DNA of 58,089 nucleotides from an uncultured Clostridia bacterium. GTDB taxonomy: Bacteria > Bacillota > Clostridia > Peptostreptococcales > Anaerovoracaceae. Positions 32,591 to 40,994 of this stretch are shown piece after piece. How positions within the stretch are numbered: the first letter of the stretch is position 1; each line of letters begins with the position of its first letter. A model generated the notes under the pieces. That model was not told where the DNA came from. It searched no databases and worked only from the letters and a program-made list of their open reading frames with translations. The position numbers and the translations under genes are program-made. The stretch covers positions 1-58,089 of the forward strand of contig CAKQWJ010000016.1 of assembly GCA_934278925.1 (NCBI GenBank), read 5' to 3'.

Positions 32591-33296
32591 TTCCCATGTC
32601 CTCCTTACATCTCGCATATGCAGCGACCGGGTCGGCTGCCTTTGTAATACTTCTTCCAATAACCAAATAGTCCGATCCCAAAGCTTTGGCCTTTGCCGGC
32701 GTTGCCACACGGCTCTGGTCTCCCTTGGCATCTCCTGCCAGACGAATTCCCGGTGTAATCGTCCGGAAATCGGAAGCCACCCGCTCATGAATCATCGGGG
32801 ATTCCCAGGCGGAGCAAACGACCCCGTCCAGACCGGCTTTCCGAGCATTTTCTGCATAGTGAACCACTACGTCTTCCATCTCACCGTTCACCAGAAGTTC
32901 CCGGTGCATCATCTCCTCATCGGTGGAAGTGAGCTGAGTTACGGCAATCAACATCGGAATCTCCGAGCCGCCCCGCTCCTGAACACCTTCCATCAGACCT
33001 TCTTTCGCGGCCTGCATCATCTTAATGCCGCCGGCGGCGTGAACGTTGGTCATGTCCACACCCAGTCTTGCCAGTACCTTCATGGCGCTCTTCACGGTGT
33101 TCGGAATATCGTGAAGCTTCAGGTCCAGGAAAATCCGATGACCCCGCTTCTTGATTTCTTCGATGATGGACGGACCTTCGCTGTAATACAGCTCCATACC
33201 CACCTTTACAAATACCGGCTCTTGGAACCGATCCAAGAACTCCAGTGCTTTCTGTCCTGTTGGAAAATCCAACGCAATCATAATTGTCGGTGTCAT
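32583..33296 (-). CDS. pyrF: Orotidine 5'-phosphate decarboxylase
   Basis: The 237-residue TIM barrel starts MIALDF and has the catalytic DLKLHDIPNT charge network, VHAAGG, and the phosphate-binding PGIRLAGDAKGDQ and YLVIGRSIT at the C-terminal end. It carries out the last step to UMP. It lies between pyrD (2-base gap) and pyrE (8-base overlap). Confidence 0.97.
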   Translation of the reverse strand: MTPTIMIALDFPTGQKALEFLDRFQEPVFVKVGMELYYSEGPSIIEEIKKRGHRIFLDLKLHDIPNTVKSAMKVLARLGVDMTNVHAAGGIKMMQAAKEGLMEGVQERGGSEIPMLIAVTQLTSTDEEMMHRELLVNGEMEDVVVHYAENARKAGLDGVVCSAWESPMIHERVASDFRTITPGIRLAGDAKGDQSRVATPAKAKALGSDYLVIGRSITKAADPVAAYARCKEDMGNE

Positions 33297-33298
33297 CT

Positions 33299-34216
33299 CT
33301 ATACTACTCCTCTGATTTCTTCCAGGTTACGGATTCCCAGTTCCTTCATTCTCTTCGGCAGTGCATCGATGGTCTTCTGGCACGTCCACGGATCCACCAG
33401 ATTGGCAGAACCGATTTCGATTCCCGTCGCGCCCGCCATAATCATTTCCAGCACATCGTCGGCGCAGGAAATTCCGCCGATTCCGATAATCGGCAGTTTG
33501 CATGCGTGGTACACTTCGTTCACCATGCGCATGGCAATCGGACGAATGGCCGGACCGGACAGGCCGGCATACGTCTTGGACGTAATGGTTTTCCGGGTCT
33601 TCAGATCAATCCGCATCGCCTTGAAGTTATTGATCAGGCTGATACCGTCGGCACCGCCGCTCTCGCACGCCTTCGCAATCTCGGTGATGTCCAGCACATT
33701 CGGTGTCAGCTTCATAAAAATAGGTTTTTTTGTCACGTCCCGAACTGCCCGGGTAATCTCTTCCGACAGCTTCGGATCCGAACCGAAGGCGGAACCGCCG
33801 TGATCCACGTTCGGACAGCTGATGTTGATTTCCAGAATCTCCACCTGCTCTTCCCGGTCCACCTGCGCGGCAACCTCCCGGTACTCATCCACGCTGAAAC
33901 CGCTGATATTCGCTACAATCGGTCCATGATAGATCTTCCGAAGTTCCGGCAGATCCACATCCCGGAAATGCTCCAGTCCCGGGTTCTGAAGTCCGATGGA
34001 ATTCAGCATTCCGCTGGTGCATTCTGCAATTCGCGGCAGCTCGTTTCCGTAGCGCGGTTCCTTCGTAATACTCTTGGTTACCAGGGCACCCAGCTTATTC
34101 AGGTCGAAGACATCCTTGTATTCCTGACCGTAACCAAAGGTTCCGCTGGCCGGCATCACCGGATTCTGCAGCCGAACACCGGCCAGTTCTATGCTCATAT
34201 CTACAGGGTTTCCCAT
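33299..34216 (-). CDS. pyrD: Dihydroorotate dehydrogenase, class 1B catalytic subunit
   Basis: The 305-residue FMN protein has GTFGYGQEY, LEINISCPN, INNFKAMRID and the phosphate-binding IIGIGGISCADDVLEMIMAGA. The neighbouring pyrK marks it as the NAD-linked class 1B enzyme (PyrDB). The start at 34216 follows GGAGGTG and lies inside the pyrK 3' end (16-base overlap). A second in-frame ATG six codons later has no site of its own. Confidence 0.95.
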   Translation of the reverse strand: MGNPVDMSIELAGVRLQNPVMPASGTFGYGQEYKDVFDLNKLGALVTKSITKEPRYGNELPRIAECTSGMLNSIGLQNPGLEHFRDVDLPELRKIYHGPIVANISGFSVDEYREVAAQVDREEQVEILEINISCPNVDHGGSAFGSDPKLSEEITRAVRDVTKKPIFMKLTPNVLDITEIAKACESGGADGISLINNFKAMRIDLKTRKTITSKTYAGLSGPAIRPIAMRMVNEVYHACKLPIIGIGGISCADDVLEMIMAGATGIEIGSANLVDPWTCQKTIDALPKRMKELGIRNLEEIRGVV

Positions 34217-34932
34217 AGTAGCACCTCCTTATCAAATACCGGGCCTTCCTTGCACACCCGCTGGGATCCTACTTTTGTCTGAATAGAACAGCCCATGCAG
34301 GCGCCGAAGCCGCAGCCCATGCGCGCTTCCAAGCTGAACTGGCCCTTCCGAACCTTTCCGTCCAGTGCCTGAAGCATCTTCAGCGGTCCGCAGGCACAGG
34401 CGTAATCCAAAGTGTCGAAGGCATCGGTGACAAAGCCCTTCTGTCCGTAGGAACCGTCCGCCGTCATCACCGTGATGTCGTCCGTAAAATTCTTAAATTC
34501 ATCCACCAGGAAAATTTCGTTCGCAGTGTTAAAACCAAGAATCACCCGGCATTTTTTTCCGGCAATGACCAAGCTCTTGGCCAATCCCAGCATCGGCGGA
34601 ATTCCGATGCCGCCGCCGATCAGAGTGCATCCGTCCGGAATGGCGTCCACATCGTATCCGTTTCCCAGCCCGGTGAGAGATGAAATCTTCTCTCCCGATT
34701 CCATCCGGCTCAATTTCTTCGTTCCGTCACCAACCACCTTATAGATCAGAACGTAGCGATCACTGTCGTAGGAGCTGACCGAAATCGGTCTCCGCAGGAA
34801 TTTCTCCGGAACCTCCAGCATGGCAAACTGCCCCGGAGCCGTGAACGCGCACTCCGGCGTCTCCAGCGTCATTTTATAGATGCCGTCCGCCAGCATCTGA
34901 TTCTCCAAAATCGTGCTTTTATCTCTCTTCAT
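34201..34932 (-). CDS. pyrK: Dihydroorotate dehydrogenase electron-transfer subunit
   Basis: The 243-residue protein carries FAD and a [2Fe-2S] cluster and links PyrD to NAD. The FAD motif RPISVSSYD, the nucleotide motif GGGIGIPPML, and the cluster cysteines in CGFGACMGC with a later C (RVCKEGPVF) are present. It is preceded by pyrC (3-base gap) and overlaps pyrD. Confidence 0.96.
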   Translation of the reverse strand: MKRDKSTILENQMLADGIYKMTLETPECAFTAPGQFAMLEVPEKFLRRPISVSSYDSDRYVLIYKVVGDGTKKLSRMESGEKISSLTGLGNGYDVDAIPDGCTLIGGGIGIPPMLGLAKSLVIAGKKCRVILGFNTANEIFLVDEFKNFTDDITVMTADGSYGQKGFVTDAFDTLDYACACGPLKMLQALDGKVRKGQFSLEARMGCGFGACMGCSIQTKVGSQRVCKEGPVFDKEVLLWETL

Positions 34933-34935
34933 ATT

Positions 34936-36147
34936 CTATACCTCGTAGACAATCTTTCCGTTCCAGAAGGTCATCTGCGTCTTCCCGTATACCGTCCAAC
35001 CGTCAAACGGCGTGCACTTGCCCATGGACAAGAACCGGCTGTTGTCCAGAACGTACGGGTTCTCCAGATCCATCACTACGTAATCGTCGCCCATCGGAAG
35101 TCCGAAGCGTTCCCGCGGTGCGATTGCCATCATTTCCACCAGGCGCTCCAAAGTCATCACGCCGGGACGCACCAGTCCGGTGTACAGAACCGGGAACGCG
35201 CATTCCAGTCCGGTGATTCCGTTCAGACTCTTTTCAAAGCCCTTGGACTTCTCCTCCGCACTGTGAGGTGCGTGATCCGTCGCAATCATGTCCACCGTGC
35301 CGTCCAGTGCCCCTTCAATCATAGCTTTCCGGTCTGCCGGATCCTTGATCGGCGGGTTCATCTTGAAACGGCCGCCGGCCTCCGGATTCTCTGCAATGCC
35401 CTTTCGAACATCTTCGGTATCCAACACCAGATAGTGGGGAGCGGTTTCGCAGGTGACGTTCACACCGCTCTTCTTCGCATCCCGAATCACTTCCACGCTT
35501 TCCTTGCAGGAAATATGGCATACGTGGTATCCGCAGCCGGTTTCGTCCGCCAGCTTCAGATCTCGCTCAATCTGCCGCCACTCGCTTTCCCGCACTTTCC
35601 CCTCTCGAAGAAGGGATTCATCTTCGCAATGTGCCACAATCAGCTTGTTCAAGCTCTTTGCCACGTTCATGGCTTCCCGCATCAAGCCGTCATCCTGCAC
35701 GCCTTTACCGTCATCGGAGAAGGCCAGCACGTGCTTCGCCATGCCTTCCATATCCGAAAGAGTTCCGGTACCGGACTGATCCTTGGTAATGGTGCCGTAT
35801 GGGATGACCTGAATCACCGCATCCCGGTCGATGATATCCTGCTGCACCCGGAGGGAGTCCATATCGCTAGGTGCCGGCTTCAGGTTCGGCATGGTGCCCA
35901 CCGCCGTGTATCCGCCTCTGGCTCCGGCCAGGCTTCCCTGCCGGATGGTCTCCTTGTATCCGAATCCCGGTTCTCTGAAATGGACATGCACATCACAGAA
36001 AGATGGCAAAATAAAAGAGTTATCGAGTTCGATAACTCTCTTTTCGTCACAATCATTCATATTGGTAACATCGCTAATTTCAAAAGAACCGTTATCCGTC
36101 AGTGCTCCGTTTTTATACAGTTTTCCGCCTCTGAGTACTGTCTTCAT
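34936..36147 (-). CDS. pyrC: Dihydroorotase
   Basis: The 403-residue amidohydrolase closes carbamoyl aspartate to dihydroorotate. It has the metal-binding DVHVHFREPG near residue 55, later histidines in AHCEDE and CHISCKE, and the catalytic ATDHAPHS. The length fits the class I Firmicute type. I favour the ATG at 36147, which has GGCAGG before it. A GTG four codons earlier is possible. It heads the operon pyrC-K-D-F-E-B-I. Its upstream region holds an inserted element, so I could not identify a pyr-type attenuator. Confidence 0.94.
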   Translation of the reverse strand: MKTVLRGGKLYKNGALTDNGSFEISDVTNMNDCDEKRVIELDNSFILPSFCDVHVHFREPGFGYKETIRQGSLAGARGGYTAVGTMPNLKPAPSDMDSLRVQQDIIDRDAVIQVIPYGTITKDQSGTGTLSDMEGMAKHVLAFSDDGKGVQDDGLMREAMNVAKSLNKLIVAHCEDESLLREGKVRESEWRQIERDLKLADETGCGYHVCHISCKESVEVIRDAKKSGVNVTCETAPHYLVLDTEDVRKGIAENPEAGGRFKMNPPIKDPADRKAMIEGALDGTVDMIATDHAPHSAEEKSKGFEKSLNGITGLECAFPVLYTGLVRPGVMTLERLVEMMAIAPRERFGLPMGDDYVVMDLENPYVLDNSRFLSMGKCTPFDGWTVYGKTQMTFWNGKIVYEV

Positions 36148-36179
36148 GTTACCTGCCACTCAAAATGTGATTAAATATA

Positions 36180-36345
36180 CTCACATCGAGATAATGTAAG
36201 TTCTCACGAACATTACTTACTACTTCATCGTGTATGCTTTGGATTGACCGAAATCATATCTACTCACAAGTTCTTGTACACTCCATAGTCGTAAATTCCC
36301 GAAATAGCCTTCGGTACATACCTACGTTTGCTTTTATTTATGCAA
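36180..36345 (-). ncRNA. Candidate omegaRNA / right end of the tnpB element
   Basis: The segment downstream of tnpB, read leftwards, is free of genes and contains short stems (for example ACAAG/CTTGT). In related elements the guide RNA for TnpB is made from this place, overlapping the tnpB 3' end. I infer it from position only, and the exact end is not seen. Confidence 0.4.
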
Positions 36346-37501
36346 CTTCGTAAGTCGTAGCATCTCTCAAATTAAGTGCAGCATTGAAATCTCTGTCTTC
36401 GATATAACCGCAGTCACATGTGAAGGTTCTGTCTGAAAGCTTTAAATCTTTTTTGATAGCGCCGCAGCAATGGCAGGTTTTCGATGATGGAAACCATCTG
36501 TCTACAACTCGAAGTTCAATGCCGTTTTCGTTACATTTAGCTTGCAGCTTTGTTCTAAATTCATAAAACTTCTGCGAAGCAACTGCCTTTGAAAGATGTT
36601 TGTTCTTCATCATTCCTGATACGTTTAAATCTTCAATCGTTATATAAGATGGTTTGGTTTTCACTATCTCTGCGATTGTTTTATTGATGTAATCAGTACG
36701 AATATTGTCAATTCTATGATGAAGTTTCTGTACCTTAAGCCTATGTTTTTGTATATTCGCTCTTTGAGTGGATCCTCCTTTCTTTACATTTTCATACTTT
36801 CGAGAAAGACTTCTCTGTTCTCGAATGAGTTGTTTTTCCAGTTTCTTTAATTTTGCGGATTTGTTAATGTTCTTATAACTTGTACCATTGGAAACAACGG
36901 CGAAATCCTTTAATCCAAGGTCTATGCCAATTCCTTCATTGGAATTATTGGCTATCCTGTTATCCGGGATTTCTATAAGAACTGAAACATAGTATCTGTC
37001 CGCTTTTATCGAGACATGACCGCTTTTAATTACGTATCCATCCTTTGTTGTGGGAATATATCCTTTTTCTTTGATGCGAACCCAACCAAGTGACGGAATA
37101 TTGATTCTGTGTCTTTCACAAAGACAATCTTTCGGATTATTCTTTACGAAATACATTTTTACATTAGATTTGCCTTTCTTTTTAAACCTTGGAAAGGCGC
37201 TCTTGTGATTAAAGAATCTTGTAAATGCGGTTTGTCCGTTATTTACTGCCTGTGTTACCGCTTTTGAATAAGCCTCCTTAATCCAAGAATAGTCCGGATG
37301 GTTCGGAAGATACTCATTGTTAAGCCAGACTCTAAATTTGTTGCTGCTCATAAACTTTTTCCCATTTTCATGAAGTTCCTTATTATGAGCAAGATAGAAG
37401 TTATAGATAAATCTACAAGTTCCTATCGTTTTGCGAATCTTGACCTTCTGCTCTTCTGACGGATTTATTTCTGTCTTGAAGCTCTTTAGCAATTCCCTCA
37501 T
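36338..37501 (-). CDS. tnpB: TnpB-family RNA-guided nuclease of an IS607-like element
   Basis: The 387-residue protein is full length. Its RuvC-like acids are visible: D194 (GIDLGLKDF), E290 (ITIEDLN) and D369/D371 (EDRDFNAALNL). A zinc ribbon (CHCC and CDC, 343-364) lies before the last one. The protein looks active. In such elements TnpB cuts DNA guided by an RNA from the element's right end. The broken gene upstream is an IS607-type recombinase, so the element is assigned to IS607 rather than IS200/IS605. The gene is AT-rich against its surroundings, in keeping with transfer. Confidence 0.95.
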   Translation of the reverse strand: MRELLKSFKTEINPSEEQKVKIRKTIGTCRFIYNFYLAHNKELHENGKKFMSSNKFRVWLNNEYLPNHPDYSWIKEAYSKAVTQAVNNGQTAFTRFFNHKSAFPRFKKKGKSNVKMYFVKNNPKDCLCERHRINIPSLGWVRIKEKGYIPTTKDGYVIKSGHVSIKADRYYVSVLIEIPDNRIANNSNEGIGIDLGLKDFAVVSNGTSYKNINKSAKLKKLEKQLIREQRSLSRKYENVKKGGSTQRANIQKHRLKVQKLHHRIDNIRTDYINKTIAEIVKTKPSYITIEDLNVSGMMKNKHLSKAVASQKFYEFRTKLQAKCNENGIELRVVDRWFPSSKTCHCCGAIKKDLKLSDRTFTCDCGYIEDRDFNAALNLRDATTYEVA

Positions 37502-37577
37502 CCCTTCCTATTTGTTTTTTATACTTACGAAGAACATATAGTCTACAAGAGAACACATGGAGTATTGAACCAATATT

Positions 37578-37742
37578 TATACCTTTGAATTGTAGATACT
37601 GATCATAAGTGTAATAACGCCTATTAGTTGGAGTTCGGTTTGCCTTTAAAATTTCTTCTCTGTTCCAACGTTCTAATGTCTTAACAGATACGCCTAAAAG
37701 AGATACGCCTAAAAGTTCAGCAAAATCTTTTGGTTTATATAC
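37578..37742 (-). pseudogene. Truncated IS607-type serine recombinase (tnpA remnant)
   Basis: Translation of the minus strand gives YKPKDFAELLGVS, VKTLERWNREEILKANRTP and NRRYYTYDQYLQFKG, the MerR-like N-terminal DNA-binding part of IS607 TnpA. The start codon is gone (a stop lies just upstream after the AAGGAGG), a 15-bp tandem duplication repeats LLGVS, and the serine-recombinase domain that should follow is missing. The element should not be able to move by itself. Confidence 0.85.
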
Positions 37743-37774
37743 TTACGTTACCTCCTTAATTTAAACCTAGTAGA

Positions 37775-38581
37775 TTATAGCACTTTTTCATCTTCTTGTG
37801 TAGAAGTAAAATCAGGTTCCGGCAGGTTTTTTTTAGGTTCCGGCGTTTCCGGAATTTCCACCGATTCGTCTGTCGCTTCCGGTGCTGCAGCACTCTCCGT
37901 TTCCGGTGTTGCCGGCTTTACTGCGTTCTGCAGGTTCTGAAGAATTTCCATTCTCGAATCATCGGCTTTCGCAGGCGCTTGAGTCATAACCTCCGGCGCA
38001 GCGTGAATCGGTTCCTCTGCCGCTTCCGGCGCGTCTCCGCGACTCGGCTCACCCTCTGCAAAGTCCACAAAAGTCTTCTGCGGAACCGACGGCTTCTCGT
38101 CAATTACATACGTATCCAGGATCTTATCGTGCCAACCGCGGTTGTATTTATCGATCAGAATCCAGATGTATCCCAGCCACAGTACCGACGACGATGCCTT
38201 CTTTACGATAATCTCCCGTAAAAGCATTTTCGCAAATCCAACGGGACGACCGGTTCGGGCATCCACTACTCTCAAGCCCAGAATTGCCTTGCCGATGGTC
38301 TGGGAACGGGAGAAGAAATACAGTTCTGCGCCCAAGAAAGCCAGCATCAAAACGATGATTACGGATGGGTACGATACTCCGCCCGTCACATACGGCTGAT
38401 TGTTGTAGTAAGATCCGTATTCGGAGAGGCTGTTCATGGCATCCTGAATCAGGCTTATCACACCGCTGATAACCTGTCCAAAGAATATAAGGGTGATGAA
38501 AGCCACCGGCACCGAATCAATCAGTCCGGCACCGAATCTCTTTCCTCTCGTCGCTAATTTCATTACGCGTTTCTGTGACAT
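37775..38581 (-). CDS. RDD-family membrane protein
   Basis: The 268-residue protein starts with an RDD domain (about 1-155): RFGAGLIDSVPVAF with the conserved R and D, then two or three membrane segments and the late YNRGWHDKILDTYVI. The C-terminal 110 residues are a charged, Ala/Pro/Glu-rich cytoplasmic tail without recognisable fold. The role of RDD proteins is mostly unknown. Some are linked with ion exchange. It stands between the IS607-like element and the isc genes. Confidence 0.9.
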   Translation of the reverse strand: MSQKRVMKLATRGKRFGAGLIDSVPVAFITLIFFGQVISGVISLIQDAMNSLSEYGSYYNNQPYVTGGVSYPSVIIVLMLAFLGAELYFFSRSQTIGKAILGLRVVDARTGRPVGFAKMLLREIIVKKASSSVLWLGYIWILIDKYNRGWHDKILDTYVIDEKPSVPQKTFVDFAEGEPSRGDAPEAAEEPIHAAPEVMTQAPAKADDSRMEILQNLQNAVKPATPETESAAAPEATDESVEIPETPEPKKNLPEPDFTSTQEDEKVL

Positions 38582-38674
38582 ATCAATTTACCTCGTTTTC
38601 TCTAAGCTCCCAAACATTGCCACACATTTCTGAATATTGTAGCACAGTCCGCCGTCGTCAATGTGAATCCTATC

Positions 38675-38710
38675 TAAAAAAACTGCAGTCGATATCAATT
38701 CGGCTGCAGC
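38675..38710 (-). terminator. Terminator after iscS-iscU
   Basis: On the minus strand CTGCAG with a few more pairs flanks a short loop and is followed by seven T. Confidence 0.75.
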
Positions 38711-38727
38711 TTTCATTCAATCATTAA

Positions 38728-39144
38728 TTACTCTTCGTGCGGCTTGAAATCCTTGATTTCTTCCGGAAGCTCCAGACCCTTTCTGGTGTAGTAATCTACC
38801 AGTGCGGATTTAATTGCCTCTTCCGCCAGTACGGAGCAGTGAATCTTTCTTGCAGGAAGTCCATCCAACGCTTCCACCACCGCCTTGTTGGACAGCTCCA
38901 GCGCTTCCTGGACGGTCTTGCCCTTAATCAGCTCGGTCGCCATGGAGCTTGTGGCAATGGCAGAACCGCAGCCGAAGGTCTTGAACTTGCAATCCACGAT
39001 AACGTCGTTCTCAATCTTGAGGTACATCTTCATGATGTCGCCACAGACCGGGTTTCCAACTTCACCCACGCCGTCTGCATCTTCGATTTCACCAACGTTT
39101 CTCGGATTCTTGAAATGATCCATTACCTTTTCACTATATAACAT
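38728..39144 (-). CDS. iscU: Iron-sulphur cluster scaffold protein IscU/NifU-like
   Basis: The 138-residue protein has the three cluster cysteines C34 (GNPVCGD), C59 (FGCGSA) and C103 (IHCSVLA), with D36 next to the first. It builds Fe-S clusters on sulphur handed over by the desulfurase encoded just before it (11-base overlap). The family name NifU is equally used for this clostridial type. Confidence 0.95.
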   Translation of the reverse strand: MLYSEKVMDHFKNPRNVGEIEDADGVGEVGNPVCGDIMKMYLKIENDVIVDCKFKTFGCGSAIATSSMATELIKGKTVQEALELSNKAVVEALDGLPARKIHCSVLAEEAIKSALVDYYTRKGLELPEEIKDFKPHEE

Positions 39145-40324
39145 GTTCTCTTTCTCCCTTCTCTAACTCTTCCCAGAATGGGGACATCTTTCTGTAAAGT
39201 GCCACAATCTCGTGCACCTTCTCGATGATGTAGTCTACTTCTTCTTCCGTATTCTCTTCGTTCAGGCTGAAACGCAGGGAACCGTGAGCCGCCTCTACCG
39301 GAACGCCCATTCCCATCAGCACGTGGCTCGGATCCAGAGACTCACTGGTACATGCGGATCCGGAGGAGCAGCGAATGCCTTCCTCATCCAGAGCCAAAAG
39401 CAGGGACTCACCCTCTACGCCTTCGAACGAATAGTTTACATTTCCCGGAAGTCTCTTCACCGGATCTCCGTTCAGCTTGGAATGCGGAATATCGCTCAAG
39501 CCCTGAATCAGACGATCCCGAAGCGCTGCGGTCTTCTTTGCATTCGCTTCCATGTTGGCAACACCCTCTTCCAGAGCTGCTGCCAGAGCGGCATCGCCCG
39601 GAACGTTGCAGGTGCCGGCTCTCTTACCTCTCTCCTGAGCACCGCCTTCAATTACGTTCACCAGACGGACTCCGTTGCGAGCGTACAGAACGCCCACGCC
39701 CTTCGGACCGTGGAACTTGTGCGCCGACATGGACAGCATATCGATATTCATTGCCTGTACATCGATTGGCAGATGCGCCGCTGCCTGAACCGCATCGGTG
39801 TGGAACAGCACACCCTTCTCCTTGCAGATGGCACCGATTTCCGGAATCGGCTGAATGGCGCCCATCTCGTTATTGGCAAACATGATGGATACCAGTGCGG
39901 TATCTTCGCGAATGGCATCCCGCACCTTGTTCACGTCTACAATGCCGTTGCTCTCCGGAGCCAGCAGTGTAACCTCGAATCCTTCCTTCTCCAGCTTCTT
40001 CAAAGTATGGAGAATCGCATGGTGCTCGATGTTCAGGGATACCAGATGCTTCTTACCCTTGTCCTTCAGCACTCTGGCTGCGGACAGGAGCGCCTGGTTA
40101 TCCGCCTCACTTCCGCCGGAAGTGAAGTAAATTTCATTTGGATTTGCCGCATTGATGGCTTTTGCCACCTTCTCTCTGGACTCTGCCAGCTTCTCTGCGG
40201 TAATCTGACCCTCGGTATGGAGGCTGTTCGGGTTGCTGTTGTAATTCTTCAGGCAATCCACCAACGTGTTCATTGCAGTTTCACTCATATATGTGGTCGC
40301 TGCATTATCTGCATATACTCTCAT
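39134..40324 (-). CDS. iscS: Cysteine desulfurase (IscS/NifS type)
   Basis: The 396-residue PLP enzyme frees sulphur from cysteine. It opens with VYADNAATT, the PLP lysine lies in SAHKFHGPKG, and the catalytic loop has RCSSGSACTS, the group I type. GGGAGGG precedes the ATG. The gene is followed by iscU with overlap and preceded, after 102 bases with an Rrf2-type operator, by iscR. Confidence 0.96.
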   Translation of the reverse strand: MRVYADNAATTYMSETAMNTLVDCLKNYNSNPNSLHTEGQITAEKLAESREKVAKAINAANPNEIYFTSGGSEADNQALLSAARVLKDKGKKHLVSLNIEHHAILHTLKKLEKEGFEVTLLAPESNGIVDVNKVRDAIREDTALVSIMFANNEMGAIQPIPEIGAICKEKGVLFHTDAVQAAAHLPIDVQAMNIDMLSMSAHKFHGPKGVGVLYARNGVRLVNVIEGGAQERGKRAGTCNVPGDAALAAALEEGVANMEANAKKTAALRDRLIQGLSDIPHSKLNGDPVKRLPGNVNYSFEGVEGESLLLALDEEGIRCSSGSACTSESLDPSHVLMGMGVPVEAAHGSLRFSLNEENTEEEVDYIIEKVHEIVALYRKMSPFWEELEKGEREHVI

Positions 40325-40389
40325 AGAACCCTCCCTCTATAAAATATAGTGTGTGTATTCTTTGTATGTCGAATTAAAAGTATCATATA

Positions 40390-40413
40390 ATCCCTATTAA
40401 GTCAATAGGAATT
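40390..40413. promoter_or_regulatory. Rrf2-type operator before iscS
   Basis: The near-palindrome ATCCCTATTAAGTCAATAGG followed by AATT lies 66 bases upstream of the iscS start. It matches the box found before iscR. Confidence 0.65.
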
Positions 40414-40426
40414 AATGAATCCTCAC

Positions 40427-40861
40427 CTATTTTTTAATATCCAGAATCTTCTCTCGGTTTCCGTCCAGCAGATCCTGCAAGGTGATGTTCTCCAGGTAAT
40501 TGGAAATCAGCCGGTCCAGCCCAATCCACAACGGAAGCGTAATGCACCCATCTGAATTGGCACAATCCACTTCGCTGTTCTTCACGCAATCCACCGGTGC
40601 CAGGTTTCCCTCGGTCAACTGAAGGATTTCGTTGATGCTGTACTCCGAAGGTTCTTTTTTCAGCCGATAACCGCCGTTCTTCCCCCGGCAGCTCTTCAGC
40701 AGGCCGCCTTTGTTCATCATGGCCACCACGATTTCCAGATATTTCAGGGACAATTTCTGCCGCTCCGCCACCTCGGACAGAGAAACGAAACCATCCTCCT
40801 GATGTTTTGCCAGGTCCGTCAGCACTACCAGCGCGTATCGGCCCTTTGTCGAAACCATCAT
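40427..40861 (-). CDS. iscR: Rrf2-family regulator, IscR-like
   Basis: The 144-residue winged-helix protein starts MVSTKGRYAL, the Rrf2 signature, with recognition helix LSLKYLEIVVAMM and wing RGKNGGYRL. C92, C100 and C106 (VDCVKNSEVDC then GC) can hold a [2Fe-2S] cluster as in IscR, so it should sense cluster status. It lies ahead of iscS-iscU. Palindromic boxes of shared sequence are found before both its own gene and iscS. AGGAGG precedes the ATG. Confidence 0.92.
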   Translation of the reverse strand: MMVSTKGRYALVVLTDLAKHQEDGFVSLSEVAERQKLSLKYLEIVVAMMNKGGLLKSCRGKNGGYRLKKEPSEYSINEILQLTEGNLAPVDCVKNSEVDCANSDGCITLPLWIGLDRLISNYLENITLQDLLDGNREKILDIKK

Positions 40862-40910
40862 CTGCCCATCCTCCTTTCAAACTTACCTAATTAAAATACC
40901 ACCTGTTTAC

Positions 40911-40947
40911 TAGGAAATCAAGTAATTCCTACTAATTCGATAGAATT
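40911..40947. promoter_or_regulatory. Double Rrf2-type operator in the iscR/40995 divergent region
   Basis: TAGGAA...TTCCTA (40911-40931) overlaps ATTCCTA...TAGAATT (40925-40947). The shared half-site ATTCCTA is also in the box before iscS. The region lies between iscR and the divergent gene at 40995, whose -10 candidate TACAAT is at 40969. Confidence 0.65.
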
Positions 40948-40994
40948 TAATTTTTTCGTTAAATATGGTACAATTCCGGTAAGGAGAAACCGCT

